Of a stretch of 64,000 nucleotides of DNA, positions 52,872 through 61,916 are shown piece by piece; positions within the stretch are counted from its first letter, which is position 1; each line of letters begins with the position of its first letter. A program made the translations under genes and the position numbers. This DNA comes from an uncultured Bacteroidia bacterium (GTDB lineage: Bacteria; Bacteroidota; Bacteroidia; Bacteroidales; UBA932): the NCBI GenBank assembly GCA_902785785.1, contig CADAAA010000006.1:140427-204426 (forward strand), written 5' to 3'. Under the pieces are notes generated by a model that saw only the letters and a list, made by a program, of their open reading frames with translations, was not told the DNA's origin and did no database searches.

Positions 52872-54209
52872 ATGAAGAAGTTTTTCGAGACAATCAAGAA
52901 TATCTTCAAGATCGAAGAGCTGCGCAAGAGGCTTGTCTATACCCTCATGCTGATCCTGGTCTACCGCTTTGGCTGCCAGGTAGTGCTCCCGGGTATCGAC
53001 GCCACCCTCCTTGCGGAGTTCCAGAGCAGCACCCAGGAAGGTCTCGTCGGCCTCCTGAACATGTTCTCCGGCGGCGCCTTCGGTAACGCTTCGATCTTCG
53101 CACTGGGCGTGATGCCGTACATCTCGGCATCCATCATCGTCCAGCTTCTCGGTGTTTTCGTCCCCTATTTCAGAAAACTCCAGATGGAGGGCGAGAGCGG
53201 TCGCAAGAAGATGAACCAGCTGACCAGATACCTGACCATCCTGGTTCTCTGCATCCAGGGTCCCGCCTACATGGCAGCCCTTCACAACCAGATCCCCGGC
53301 CAGGCATTCGTGGCCGTGAACCAGCTCGGCTGGAGCAACTTCTGGTTCAACCTCGTTTCCACGATCATCCTGATGGCTGGTTCCATGTTCGTTATGTGGC
53401 TCGGTGAGCGCATCACCGACCGCGGTATCGGCAACGGTATCTCCCTCATCATCATGATCGGTATCGTGGCCCGTTTCCCTCACGCCATCGTCGCTGAGGC
53501 CGGCGAGAAGCTCACTACCACCAATGGAGGTGTCCTTCTCTTCATCGTCGAGCTCCTTCTCTGGTTCTTCGTCGTCGTCGCCGCCATCGCGCTCGTCCAG
53601 GCTGTCAGGAGGGTTCCCGTCCAGTATGCCAAGCGCGTCATCGGCAACCGCCAGTACGGTGGTGTCCGTCAGTACATTCCGTTGAAGATCAATGCGGCCG
53701 GCGTTATGCCTATCATCTTCGCCCAGGCCCTCATGCTCTTCCCGCTCCTGTTCTCGCGTTGGGATGCTACCCGCGGACTTGCCGCCACGCTCGGAAACTA
53801 TACCGGATTCTGGTATAACTTCATCTTCTTCATCTTCGTCGTCATCTTCACGTACTTCTACACTGCAGTGACCGTGAATCCTACGATGATGGCCGAGGAC
53901 ATGAAGAGGAACGGTGGCTTCATCCCTGGAGTCAAGCCGGGCAAGAAAACCGTCGAGTACCTCGACTCCGTTATGTCGAAGGTTACTCTCCCCGGTTCCA
54001 TTTTCCTCGGCTTCATCGCCATCCTCCCCGCTTTCGCGATGATCGCGGGCGTGAACAACTCCTTCGCCAGCTTCTTCGGCGGTACTTCGCTGTTGATCCT
54101 CGTGGGCGTTGTCCTGGATACCCTCCAGCAGATCGAAAGCTATTTGCTCATGCGTCACTACGACGGTCTCATGAAGACCGGCCGTCTGACCGGACGCTCA
54201 GGAATGTAA
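52872..54209 (+). CDS. secY: Protein translocase subunit SecY
   Basis: 445 residues with ten membrane helices, the core of the Sec channel. Signatures: VYRFGCQVVLPGIDA at TM1, the plug region SGGAFGNASIFALGVMPYISAS (TM2 signature), RITDRGIGNGISL, VRRVPVQYAKRVIG and a final QQIESYLLMRHYDGLMK. Standard position after rplO. Bacteroidota often have an extended loop here; the FVAVNQLGWSNFW segment may correspond. Confidence 0.97.
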   Translation: MKKFFETIKNIFKIEELRKRLVYTLMLILVYRFGCQVVLPGIDATLLAEFQSSTQEGLVGLLNMFSGGAFGNASIFALGVMPYISASIIVQLLGVFVPYFRKLQMEGESGRKKMNQLTRYLTILVLCIQGPAYMAALHNQIPGQAFVAVNQLGWSNFWFNLVSTIILMAGSMFVMWLGERITDRGIGNGISLIIMIGIVARFPHAIVAEAGEKLTTTNGGVLLFIVELLLWFFVVVAAIALVQAVRRVPVQYAKRVIGNRQYGGVRQYIPLKINAAGVMPIIFAQALMLFPLLFSRWDATRGLAATLGNYTGFWYNFIFFIFVVIFTYFYTAVTVNPTMMAEDMKRNGGFIPGVKPGKKTVEYLDSVMSKVTLPGSIFLGFIAILPAFAMIAGVNNSFASFFGGTSLLILVGVVLDTLQQIESYLLMRHYDGLMKTGRLTGRSGM

Positions 54210-54231
54210 TTTGAAATAGAATAATAGGAAG

Positions 54232-55011
54232 ATGGTCAAGCCGAAAACCGAGGAAGAGATCGAGCTGTTGCGCGAGAATGCCATAATCGTCTCGAAGACG
54301 CTGGCGGAAGTCGGTAAAAGGGTCGCTCCTGGTGTGACAACCTTAGAGTTGAATAGAGTGGCCGACGAGTTCATCCGTGACAACGGTGCGATACCGAGCT
54401 TCCTTGGATATGACGGCTTCCCCGCAGCTCTCTGCATGTCCGTGAACGACGTGGTGGTCCATGGATTTCCTTCGGACTACGTCCTCAAGGAGGGCGACAT
54501 CGTGTCGGTGGACTGCGGGACGTTGTACAAGGGCTATAACGGTGATTCGGCATACACTTTCCCCGTCGGGGAAGTGGATGCCGGGACCCGGAAGCTCCTT
54601 GACGTGACGAAGGCTTCGCTCTACAAGGGCATCGAAGCCGCTGTGGCAGGCAACCGGACCGGCGATATCGGATACGCGGTGCAAACGTATGTAGAATCAT
54701 TCGGGTTCTCCGTGGTACGCGAATTGGAAGGCCACGGACTCGGTAAGGAGATGCACGAAGAGCCTGGCGTCCCGAACTACGGGCGCAGGGGCAAGGGCAC
54801 CCACCTCGTCGAGGGAATGGTTATCTGTATCGAACCGATGATCAATGCCGGTGGCAGGGGTGTGTATTTAGCTAGGAATGGTTGGGCAGTACACACCGCC
54901 GATCACCGCAAATCGGCTCATTACGAACTTACGGTTGTTGTCCGTAAAGGTCGTGCCGAGCAGCTGTCGACCTATGATTTTATCGAGAAAGATGGAACTA
55001 TCAATTATTAA
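54232..55011 (+). CDS. map: Methionine aminopeptidase, type I
   Basis: 259 residues. It removes initiator Met from nascent chains. Metal ligands are visible in VSVDCGTLYKGYNGDSAY (two Asp), LEGHGLGKEMHEEPG (His), MVICIEPMINA (Glu) and TADHRKSAHYELTVVV (Glu). The motif order and length fit the E. coli-type enzyme. It sits between secY and infA, its usual place in Bacteroidota. Confidence 0.96.
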   Translation: MVKPKTEEEIELLRENAIIVSKTLAEVGKRVAPGVTTLELNRVADEFIRDNGAIPSFLGYDGFPAALCMSVNDVVVHGFPSDYVLKEGDIVSVDCGTLYKGYNGDSAYTFPVGEVDAGTRKLLDVTKASLYKGIEAAVAGNRTGDIGYAVQTYVESFGFSVVRELEGHGLGKEMHEEPGVPNYGRRGKGTHLVEGMVICIEPMINAGGRGVYLARNGWAVHTADHRKSAHYELTVVVRKGRAEQLSTYDFIEKDGTINY

Positions 55012-55023
55012 AGTGTTATTTCG

Positions 55024-55242
55024 ATGTCGAAACAAGTAGCAATAGAACAAGATGGAAAAGTCATCGAGACTCTTCCGAACGCCATGTTCAAGGTGGAGCT
55101 TGAGAACGGTCATGTCCTTCTCTGCAACATCTCAGGCAAGATGCGCATGAACTTCATCCATATCCTTCTGGGCGACAGGGTCCGTGTTGAAATTTCACCT
55201 TATGATTTGACAAAGGGCAGAATATCTTTCAGATACAAATAA
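55024..55242 (+). CDS. infA: Translation initiation factor IF-1
   Basis: 72 residues of S1-type OB fold. [20 protein letters not shown] and [20 protein letters not shown] are signatures. IF-1 occupies the A site during initiation. It begins 12 bp after map. Confidence 0.96.
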   Translation: MSKQVAIEQDGKVIETLPNAMFKVELENGHVLLCNISGKMRMNFIHILLGDRVRVEISPYDLTKGRISFRYK

Positions 55243-55254
55243 AATTTACACAAT

Positions 55255-55371
55255 ATGAAAGTCAAAACATCCATCAAAAAGCGTAGCGAGGATTGCAAAA
55301 TCGTCAGGCGCAAAGGCCGTCTCTATGTGATCTGCAAGAAGAACCCCAAGTTCAAGATGCGCCAAGGATAA
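55255..55371 (+). CDS. rpmJ: Large subunit ribosomal protein L36
   Basis: 38 residues, [20 protein letters not shown] followed by [18 protein letters not shown]. Only Cys14 and Cys27 of the usual three Cys and one His zinc ligands remain, so it is a partially or fully zinc-independent form, similar to other Bacteroidales. The gene is too short for most ORF callers but the position between infA and rpsM is canonical. Confidence 0.93.
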   Translation: MKVKTSIKKRSEDCKIVRRKGRLYVICKKNPKFKMRQG

Positions 55372-55408
55372 TATTCAGTTGTATAACAAGTAAACGATAG
55401 AATAAATT

Positions 55409-55786
55409 ATGGCAAGAATAGCCGGTGTTGATTTACCCAACAACAAGAGAGGGGAGATAGGCCTCACCTATATCTTCGGTATCGGCCGCAGCTCCGCCAA
55501 GAAGATCCTTGACAAGTGCGGCATCGATTATGGCATCAAGGTTGGCGACTGGAATGACGAGCAGATCGCAGCCGTCCGTGCCGAGGTCGGCGACAACTAC
55601 AAGATCGAAGGCGAGCTCCGCTCCTCCGTCCAGATGGACATCAAGCGTCTCATGGATATCGGTTGCTACAGAGGCATCCGTCACCGCAACGGCCTTCCCG
55701 TCCGCGGCCAGAGCACCAAGAACAACGCCCGTACCAGGAAGGGCAGGAAGAAGACCGTCGCCAACAAGAAGAAGGCGACCAAGTAA
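55409..55786 (+). CDS. rpsM: Small subunit ribosomal protein S13
   Basis: 125 residues. [37 protein letters not shown] and [20 protein letters not shown] are signatures. S13 sits in the 30S head and forms bridges to 50S. It heads the alpha-operon segment (rpsM-rpsK-rpsD-rpoA-rplQ). Confidence 0.97.
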   Translation: MARIAGVDLPNNKRGEIGLTYIFGIGRSSAKKILDKCGIDYGIKVGDWNDEQIAAVRAEVGDNYKIEGELRSSVQMDIKRLMDIGCYRGIRHRNGLPVRGQSTKNNARTRKGRKKTVANKKKATK

Positions 55787-55799
55787 AAACAGATGAATT

Positions 55800-56186
55800 A
55801 TGGCAAAGAAAACTCAAACATCTAAGAGGGTTGTCAAGGTTGACGCTTATGGCGAGGCCCATATTTCATCGACCTTCAACAATGTCATCGTTTCCCTTAC
55901 CAACGCCCAGGGCCAGGTCATCAGCTGGTCTTCGGCCGGAAAGTGCGGCTTCCGCGGCTCCAAGAAGAACACCCCTTATGCTGCCCAGATGGCTGCTGAG
56001 GATGCTTCCAAGACCGCTTACGATGCCGGCCTCCGCAAGGTTAAGGCTTACGTGAAGGGACCCGGATCGGGCCGTGAGTCCGCTATCAGGACCATCAACA
56101 ATGCAGGTATCATCGTGACCGAGATCATCGACGTCACCCCCATGCCGCACAACGGTTGCAGACCTAAAGGCCGTCGTAAAGTTTAA
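55800..56186 (+). CDS. rpsK: Small subunit ribosomal protein S11
   Basis: 128 residues. [40 protein letters not shown] and [18 protein letters not shown] are signatures. S11 lies on the 30S platform near the mRNA exit. Confidence 0.97.
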   Translation: MAKKTQTSKRVVKVDAYGEAHISSTFNNVIVSLTNAQGQVISWSSAGKCGFRGSKKNTPYAAQMAAEDASKTAYDAGLRKVKAYVKGPGSGRESAIRTINNAGIIVTEIIDVTPMPHNGCRPKGRRKV

Positions 56187-56212
56187 TTGTCCCACATTAA
56201 AAACAGATTACC

Positions 56213-56815
56213 ATGGCAAGATATACTGGTCCTACCACCAAGATCGCCCGTAAGTTCGGCGAGCCTATTTTCGGCGCTGACAAGGATTTTGAGAAGCGTA
56301 ACTATCCTCCGGGACAGCACGGTCTCGCTTCAAAGCGCAAGAAGTCCAAGGAATACGGCAACCAGCTCAAGGAGAAGCAGAAAGTCAAATACATGTACGG
56401 TGTTCTCGAGCGTCAGTTCCACAACACTTACGACAAGGCCTCCCGCATGGCCGGCCAGAAGGGTGAGAACCTCATCATCCTCCTCGAGTCCCGTCTTGAC
56501 AACGTCGTCTACCGTCTCGGTATCGCCCCCACCAGGGCCGCTGCAAGGCAGCTTGTGTCGCATCATCACATTACCCTCAACGGCAATGTCTGCAACATCC
56601 CGTCCGCTATCGTGAAGCCGGGCGACGCCGTCGCAGTCAGGGAGCGCTCCAAGAGCCTTGAGGTCATCCAGAACAGCGTCGCATCCGCGGCGAAGTACTC
56701 CTGGCTCGAGTTCGATCCCCAGACCCTTTCGGGCAAGTTCCTCAACGCCCCCGTCAGGGCAGAGGTTCCGGAGAACATCAACGAGCAGCTCATCGTCGAC
56801 CTCTACTCCAAGTAA
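56213..56815 (+). CDS. rpsD: Small subunit ribosomal protein S4
   Basis: 200 residues. [20 protein letters not shown] and the S4 RNA-binding domain ([33 protein letters not shown]) are typical. The N-terminal Cys zinc ligands are absent, so this is the zinc-free form. S4 nucleates 30S assembly. Confidence 0.97.
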   Translation: MARYTGPTTKIARKFGEPIFGADKDFEKRNYPPGQHGLASKRKKSKEYGNQLKEKQKVKYMYGVLERQFHNTYDKASRMAGQKGENLIILLESRLDNVVYRLGIAPTRAAARQLVSHHHITLNGNVCNIPSAIVKPGDAVAVRERSKSLEVIQNSVASAAKYSWLEFDPQTLSGKFLNAPVRAEVPENINEQLIVDLYSK

Positions 56816-56833
56816 CATTTAACACCTAACAAT

Positions 56834-57841
56834 ATGGCAATCTTAGCATTTCAAAAACCGGACAAGGTGATCATGCTCGAAGGCACCGACACCGTCGGCC
56901 GTTTCGAATTCAGGCCTCTTGAGCCCGGATACGGACAGACCATCGGCAACGCCCTCCGCCGCATCCTCCTTGCTTCTCTTGAAGGCTTTGCTATCAGTCA
57001 GATCAAGATCTCCGGCGTGGACCACGAGTTCGCCACCATTCCCGGCGTCATCGAGGGCATGCAGGACATCATCCTCAACCTCAAGCAGGTCCGTTTCAAG
57101 AGGATGGTCGAGAGCGTTGATTCCGAGGTAGCAAACATCGTTATCAGCGGCAAGCAGGAGTTTACCGCCGAGGATATTTCAAAGGGATTGTCTTCCTTCA
57201 AGGTGTTGAATCCCGAACAGCATATCTGTTCGCTCGAACCTTCCGTCAAGCTTGAGATCACGCTCACCATCACCAAGGGCCGCGGCTTCGTTCCGGCCGA
57301 GGAGAGCAGGGATGAGAACACGCCGATCGGCACCATCGCCGTCGACGCCATCTACACCCCTATCAAGAAGGTGAACTGGACCGTCGAGAACTGGCGCGTC
57401 GAGCAGAAGACCGACTACGAGAAACTGAACCTCGAGATCGTTACCGACGGTTCCATTTCTCCGAATGCGGCCCTTCAGGATGCTGCCGGCATTCTTATTT
57501 ACCATTTCAAGCTTTTCACCGACGAGCGTACCGTCACCATCGGTCCCGCTACCGAGTCCGAGTCCAAGGAGCTTGACGAGGAGTCGCTGCGCATGCGCCA
57601 TCTCCTCCTGACCAAGCTCTCAGACATGGGTCTCTCCGTCAGGGCGTTCAACTGCCTGAAGGCTGCCGACATCGACACCTTCGCCGACCTCGTGTCCTAC
57701 TCCAGGGCCGAGCTCATGAAGTTCCGCAACTTCGGCCGCAAGTCGCTCAACGAGATCGACCTCCTCGTCGAGAAGATGAAGCTTTCGTTTGGAATGGATG
57801 TTACCAAGTATAATATTGAACCCAAGAAAAAGACCGTATAA
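56834..57841 (+). CDS. rpoA: RNA polymerase alpha subunit
   Basis: 335 residues. The N-terminal dimerisation domain shows [20 protein letters not shown] and [11 protein letters not shown]. The C-terminal domain carries the UP-element binding region ([20 protein letters not shown], then [19 protein letters not shown]). It scaffolds RNA polymerase assembly. Position between rpsD and rplQ is canonical. Confidence 0.97.
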   Translation: MAILAFQKPDKVIMLEGTDTVGRFEFRPLEPGYGQTIGNALRRILLASLEGFAISQIKISGVDHEFATIPGVIEGMQDIILNLKQVRFKRMVESVDSEVANIVISGKQEFTAEDISKGLSSFKVLNPEQHICSLEPSVKLEITLTITKGRGFVPAEESRDENTPIGTIAVDAIYTPIKKVNWTVENWRVEQKTDYEKLNLEIVTDGSISPNAALQDAAGILIYHFKLFTDERTVTIGPATESESKELDEESLRMRHLLLTKLSDMGLSVRAFNCLKAADIDTFADLVSYSRAELMKFRNFGRKSLNEIDLLVEKMKLSFGMDVTKYNIEPKKKTV

Positions 57842-57843
57842 CA

Positions 57844-58329
57844 ATGAGGCACAATAAAGCAATCAATCACCTTGGTCGCAAGAGCGGTCACCGCAAGGCT
57901 CTCCTCGCCAACATGGCTTCTTCCCTGATCCTCCACAAGCGGATCAACACCACCGTGGCGAAGGCTAAGGCCCTCAAGAGCTACGTCGAGCCCCTCATCA
58001 CCAAGTCCAAGGAAGATTCCACACATTCACGTCGCGTAGTGTTCAGCTACCTGAAGAACAAGGAAGCTGTTACCGAGCTCTTCCGCACCGTCGCTCCGAA
58101 GATCGCCGACCGTCCGGGCGGATACACCCGCGTGCTCCACACCGGTTTCCGTCAGGGAGACGCCGCCGAGATGGCTCTGATCGAGCTGGTCGACTTCAAT
58201 GAGGCCGCCCTCGCATCCGCCCCTCAGAAGGCCGCCAAGAAGAGCACCCGCCGCAGCCGCGCCAAGAAGGCCGAGGCTGCCGTCGAGGCTCCCGCAGAGG
58301 CCGCTGCCGAGGCTCCTAAGGCTGAGTAA
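57844..58329 (+). CDS. rplQ: Large subunit ribosomal protein L17
   Basis: 161 residues. The core, [20 protein letters not shown] and the later [22 protein letters not shown], is typical. About 37 extra C-terminal residues are basic then Ala/Glu-rich ([17 protein letters not shown]), a disordered tail common in Bacteroidota. It is the last gene of the cluster and is followed by a strong terminator. Confidence 0.96.
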   Translation: MRHNKAINHLGRKSGHRKALLANMASSLILHKRINTTVAKAKALKSYVEPLITKSKEDSTHSRRVVFSYLKNKEAVTELFRTVAPKIADRPGGYTRVLHTGFRQGDAAEMALIELVDFNEAALASAPQKAAKKSTRRSRAKKAEAAVEAPAEAAAEAPKAE

Positions 58330-58353
58330 CAAGCGTTTCAGACTTGATTTTTT

Positions 58354-58393
58354 AAAGAAGTCCGGCCGAACAGGCCTGACTTCTTTGTTTTTT
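58354..58393 (+). terminator. Terminator of the ribosomal operon
   Basis: AAAGAAGTC-C-GGCC and GGCC-T-GACTTCTTT form a 13-bp stem with one mismatch around a 5-base loop, followed by G and six T. Confidence 0.9.
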
Positions 58394-58395
58394 AT

Positions 58396-58403
58396 TATAT
58401 TTG
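58396..58403 (+). promoter_or_regulatory. lacI-family gene -7 box
   Basis: TATATTTG, an exact match, immediately after the ribosomal terminator and 21 bases before the ATG at 58425. Confidence 0.6.
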
Positions 58404-58424
58404 CGGATATAATTGACTCGGATT

Positions 58425-59447
58425 ATGAAAAAGATCACCATCAAGGATGTCGCCCGCGAGGCCGGCGTATCTGTTACGCTGGTATCTTTCGTCATGAATG
58501 CAAAGGTCGGCGAGGACGGCAGGCTGGATTGCCCCGTCAATCCTGAGACTGCCGCCCGTGTGCTCGAAGTCGCAAAGCGCCTCGGCTACAGGCGCAACGC
58601 CGCTGCCGCCTCGCTTCGCAGCGGACGCTCCAACACCATCGCCGTCATCACCACCGACATCGCCAACAACTATTTCGCAGGTATCTCCCGGTATATCGAG
58701 GACAAGTCCGCGCAGTACGGCTATACCGTGCTGTTCTGCTCGTCCGACGAGAACGCCGAAAAGCTTGCCTCCGTCATTGACACCGTCTTGGCCTACAATA
58801 TCGACGGTCTCATCGTGGCGCCGGTTCCCGGCGGCCAGGAGGCCATTTCCAAGGCCATCGACGCCCGTGTGCCCGTGGTCCTGCTGGACCGCGACATCGA
58901 GGGCCTCGAGAACGTCGGCAAGGTCCTGCTCAATGATGTTGAGGCTGGTGACATGGCTACCGAGTGCCTTATCAACAACGGCTACCGCAAGATCGAGATG
59001 ATCTCCTACGACCTCGATATCTCCAGTATCTCGGAGAGGGCCGAGGGCTACCGCAGGACCATGGCCGCCCACGGACTCGAGAGCCACGTCAATACCACCA
59101 CTTACGGCGATCCGCAGAAGCTCATGCCCAATATTATCAAGGGTGCGCTCGAGCGTGGAGTTGAGGCTTTCTTCCTGCCGACATATTCGCTGACTGCCCT
59201 TGCTTTCGGCGCCATGAACGAGCTGAATCTCAGCACTCCCCGCGACATCGGCATCGTTGCCTTCGACGAGAGCGACCTCTATCGCCTCGGCGCCAGCACT
59301 ATCGCACACATCGTCCAGCCTCTGCGCGAACTCGGTGAAAAGTCGTTCGAGGTGTTGCACGCCATGATAGAGAATGAACCTTGCGAGCGAAACATCATCC
59401 TCAAACCGGAGCTTGTTCCTGGAGGCTCGGTAATAAAGAAGGCTTAG
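58425..59447 (+). CDS. LacI-family transcriptional regulator
   Basis: 340 residues from ATG 58425, which gives the canonical MKKITIKDVAREAGVSVTLV helix-turn-helix and a hinge helix (LGYRRNAAAASLRSGRSNT). The rest is a periplasmic-binding-protein-like sensor domain (AVITTDIANNYFAGISRYIE, IDGLIVAPVPGG, GIVAFDESDLYRLG). It should control a sugar-use regulon. No catabolic genes are next to it, so the target is unknown. Own promoter and terminator. Confidence 0.92.
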   Translation: MKKITIKDVAREAGVSVTLVSFVMNAKVGEDGRLDCPVNPETAARVLEVAKRLGYRRNAAAASLRSGRSNTIAVITTDIANNYFAGISRYIEDKSAQYGYTVLFCSSDENAEKLASVIDTVLAYNIDGLIVAPVPGGQEAISKAIDARVPVVLLDRDIEGLENVGKVLLNDVEAGDMATECLINNGYRKIEMISYDLDISSISERAEGYRRTMAAHGLESHVNTTTYGDPQKLMPNIIKGALERGVEAFFLPTYSLTALAFGAMNELNLSTPRDIGIVAFDESDLYRLGASTIAHIVQPLRELGEKSFEVLHAMIENEPCERNIILKPELVPGGSVIKKA

Positions 59448-59466
59448 GTTTTTCCTAAGCCTTTTT
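59439..59466. terminator. Terminator after the lacI-family gene, possibly bidirectional
   Basis: AAGGCTTAGG and CCTAAGCCTT pair around TTTTT, followed by TTTC. It lies between convergent genes and the opposite strand also has a T-rich side (TTCTTTATT), so it may serve both. Confidence 0.75.
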
Positions 59467-59505
59467 CATTGTCGTCGTCTGCCGGCCGATCAGCCGGGAA
59501 ACGTA

Positions 59506-60759
59506 CTATTCCCCGTAAAGGTAGGCCCGCTGCTCGGGCGTGAGGACGTCGATCTCGCAGCCCCAGGAGGCGAGTTTGCGCTCGGCGACGGTGCGGTCGA
59601 TCTCCTCCGGGACGTCGATGGCCATCCGGCCGGGCTCGCGCGCGATGCGGTCGCGGTTCGCGACCAGCCAGCGCGCGCTCAGCGCCTGGATGGCGAAGGA
59701 CATGTCCATGATCTCGGCCGGGTGGCCGTCGCCCGCCGCAAGGTTGACGAGGCGGCCTTCGGCTATGATGTATATCTTGCGTCCGTCCGGCAGGGTATAG
59801 CCCATGATGTTGCGGCGGGCGGGCTTGGCCTCGACGGCCAGCTTCGCCAGCCCGGCGACGTCGACTTCGCAGTCGAAGTGGCCGGCGTTGCAACAGATGG
59901 CGCCGTCCTTCATCGCGAGGAAGTCCTCGCGGGTGATGACGCCGTCGCAGCCGGTCACGGTGATGAAAAAGTCGCCCAGAGGGGCCGCCTGGCGCATCTT
60001 CATCACGCTGAAGCCGTCCATCACGGCCTCCATTGCCTTGACGGGGTTCACTTCCGTGACGATTACCTGGGCGCCGAGGCCCTTGGCACGCATCGCGACG
60101 CCCTTGCCGCACCAGCCGTAGCCGGCCACGACCACGGTCTTGCCGGCCACGATCAGGTTCGTGGTGCGGTTGATGCCGTCCCAGACGGACTGGCCGGTGC
60201 CGTAACGGTTGTCGAAGAAATGCTTGCATTCCGCGTTGTTGACCAGCACCATCGGGATGCGGAGCTTGTGCTCACGGTCGAGGCGCTGCAGGCGCAGGAT
60301 ACCCGTAGTGGTCTCCTCGCATCCGCCGATGACCTGGGGGATCAGCTCCGGGAACTCCGTATGGAGCAGGTGGACCAGGTCGCCGCCATCGTCAATGATG
60401 ACGTTGGGCCCGGCCTCGATGACGCGGCGGCAGTGCCGCGCGTACTCCTCGGCCGTGGCGTCGTACCATGCAAAGACGTTGAGGCCGGCATGCACGAGCG
60501 CGGCGGCCACGTCGTCCTGCGTCGACAGCGGATTGCTGCCGGTGACGAACATCTCGGCGCCTCCGGCGGCCAGTACCTCGCAGAGGTACGCCGTCTTCGC
60601 CTCGAGATGGACCGAGAGGGCTATTTTCAGGCCCTTGAAGGGCTGTTCAGCCTTGAACTCGTCCTCCAGGCCATTGAGCAGCGGCATGTGGTGCCTTACC
60701 CATTCTATTTTCAATTCTCCGTCCGGCCACAGGGCCGCATTCCTGATTTCGCTTGCCAT
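59506..60759 (-). CDS. ahcY: Adenosylhomocysteinase (S-adenosylhomocysteine hydrolase)
   Basis: 417 residues from the ATG at 60759. It splits S-adenosylhomocysteine into adenosine and homocysteine, using tightly bound NAD. The NAD Rossmann motif is VVVAGYGWCGKGVAMRAKGLG. Substrate-site motifs are NNAECKHFFDNRYGTGQSVWDGI, VTGCDGVITREDFLAMKDGA and NAGHFDCEVD. It lacks the C-terminal insertion of the longer bacterial form, so it belongs to the shorter archaeal/Thermotoga-like type. The longer frame upstream overlaps the HAD gene and is rejected. It lies 28 bp after that gene, on the same strand. Confidence 0.93.
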   Translation of the reverse strand: MASEIRNAALWPDGELKIEWVRHHMPLLNGLEDEFKAEQPFKGLKIALSVHLEAKTAYLCEVLAAGGAEMFVTGSNPLSTQDDVAAALVHAGLNVFAWYDATAEEYARHCRRVIEAGPNVIIDDGGDLVHLLHTEFPELIPQVIGGCEETTTGILRLQRLDREHKLRIPMVLVNNAECKHFFDNRYGTGQSVWDGINRTTNLIVAGKTVVVAGYGWCGKGVAMRAKGLGAQVIVTEVNPVKAMEAVMDGFSVMKMRQAAPLGDFFITVTGCDGVITREDFLAMKDGAICCNAGHFDCEVDVAGLAKLAVEAKPARRNIMGYTLPDGRKIYIIAEGRLVNLAAGDGHPAEIMDMSFAIQALSARWLVANRDRIAREPGRMAIDVPEEIDRTVAERKLASWGCEIDVLTPEQRAYLYGE

Positions 60760-60787
60760 ATTGTTGTCAGTTTTTATTCCTTTGTCG

Positions 60788-61414
60788 TCATCTCGCCTCT
60801 GCGAGGACTTTTCCCACCTCTTCTGCGATGTCCATCCCCGGCCGCAGCCAGAGCGTCGTGATGCCCGTCGCGGCTGCCGCCTCGACATTGTCCTCCGCAT
60901 CGTCGATGAACAGTATCTCCTCCGGTTTCACCCCTATCCTCCCGATCACGCACTCGAACATCTCCCTCGCGGGCTTAAGCATGTGCATCTCGTACGAGTA
61001 GAACTGCTGCTTGAAAACCTCCTCCGGATCAAGCCCGCGCTCCTTCAGCATGTCGCAGAAATACGCCCTTGAGATGGGATTGTTGTTGCTCAGCACGTAC
61101 AGGTCGTACCGGCCCCTCAGCGAACGGATCAGTTCCACCGAATCCTCCTCCACCCCGTCCAGCAGCGAGCAGAAGCAGTAGCGAACCGTCTCCGCCGTAG
61201 TCCCCGGCCGGCTGTGCCTCAGGCACTCCCGGTCGAAATCCTCCGGCGTAGTCTTGCCCTCCTCCAGGTCACTGATGAAGCCCTTCTGGTGGAACCTGTC
61301 CAGGTACTCCTCTATATCCTCGAACCCGGCGAGCTCCTTGAAGTTGGCAATGCACGTATCCATGTCCAGCCTCACAATCACTCCGCCCATATCGAAAACG
61401 ATGGCCTTTATCAT
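60788..61414 (-). CDS. HAD-superfamily hydrolase, subfamily IA
   Basis: 208 residues from the ATG at 61414. Motif I is IVFDMGGVIV, where the second Asp of the usual DxD is Gly, as in many YihX/alpha-glucose-1-phosphatase-like members. Motif II is YVLSNNNP. The motif III Lys is in MLKPAREMFE and motif IV is ILFIDDAEDNVEAA. A phosphatase of sugar or nucleotide phosphates is likely; the substrate is not known. It probably shares a transcript with ahcY downstream. The frame upstream to 61612 crosses its promoter. Confidence 0.85.
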   Translation of the reverse strand: MIKAIVFDMGGVIVRLDMDTCIANFKELAGFEDIEEYLDRFHQKGFISDLEEGKTTPEDFDRECLRHSRPGTTAETVRYCFCSLLDGVEEDSVELIRSLRGRYDLYVLSNNNPISRAYFCDMLKERGLDPEEVFKQQFYSYEMHMLKPAREMFECVIGRIGVKPEEILFIDDAEDNVEAAAATGITTLWLRPGMDIAEEVGKVLAEAR

Positions 61415-61466
61415 ATCTGTCTCATTCGTTTCACTAAAAACATCCCGTTCATTCCATTCAAGGATG

Positions 61467-61474
61467 CAAAGATA
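61467..61474 (-). promoter_or_regulatory. HAD-ahcY promoter -7 box
   Basis: Minus-strand TATCTTTG, an exact match, about 53 bases before the start at 61414. Confidence 0.55.
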
Positions 61475-61688
61475 CGCTTTTTCCCGTTCTCCGAAAATAC
61501 AGCGCTGCCAAATGTCGCTTTGCATTGATAGCCATGGCACACGATCGCCGCGGCTTACCCAGCAGTATCCCGTTCTCCGTCTGCTGTCCGAGCACCCGTC
61601 TCTGTCTGCCACCCTCCGCCGATTCCGTCCTTCCTCTTCCTCCTCCGATTCCGTCCAAGCGCATAATCGGCGTTCTACGGCTCTTTTC

Positions 61689-61724
61689 GCTCTTCATGCC
61701 ACATTATAATCCCGCATGAAGAGC
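61689..61724. repeat. 11-bp perfect inverted repeat
   Basis: GCTCTTCATGC (61689-61699) and GCATGAAGAGC (61714-61724) around a 14-base AT-rich loop that contains TATAAT. No T run follows, so not a simple terminator on either strand. Confidence 0.6.
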
Positions 61725-61789
61725 ATTTTCCGCTCTCAGAGGCCGTTTTTGCGCTTGATCCAAATCGCACTACCCCCGCTTCTCCGCCC

Positions 61790-61871
61790 CCGTGCGGGTT
61801 TTCCGCCATTTCGCGCACCGATTCCCTCAAATCTCCCCTTCCGTGCGCGTTTTCGGCCAAATCCCGCACGG
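61790..61871. repeat. Two 31-bp palindromic units in tandem, 51-bp period
   Basis: Units at 61790-61820 and 61841-61871 both begin CCGTGCG, pass through GTTTTC and GCCA, and end CGCAC followed by CG or GG. They agree at most positions. Each unit folds on itself (GTGCG with CGCAC), and the first CCGTGCGGG also pairs with the last CCCGCACGG. Confidence 0.55.
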
Positions 61872-61897
61872 CTTCCTCATTATTACCAAGTTTTTCT

Positions 61898-61905
61898 TAT
61901 ATTTG
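61898..61905 (+). promoter_or_regulatory. tRNA-Leu promoter -7 box
   Basis: TATATTTG, 11 bases before the mature tRNA 5' end. Confidence 0.6.
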
Positions 61906-61916
61906 CCACGGAAAAT

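Larger units (their letters stand above)
61415..61916. other. Gene-free region between the HAD gene and tRNA-Leu
   Basis: A 500-bp stretch with no convincing gene. It holds the HAD promoter, a pyrimidine-rich segment (about 61560-61660), an 11-bp perfect inverted repeat, two tandem palindromes and the tRNA promoter. The density of inverted repeats beside the tRNA suggests past insertions. Confidence 0.6.
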
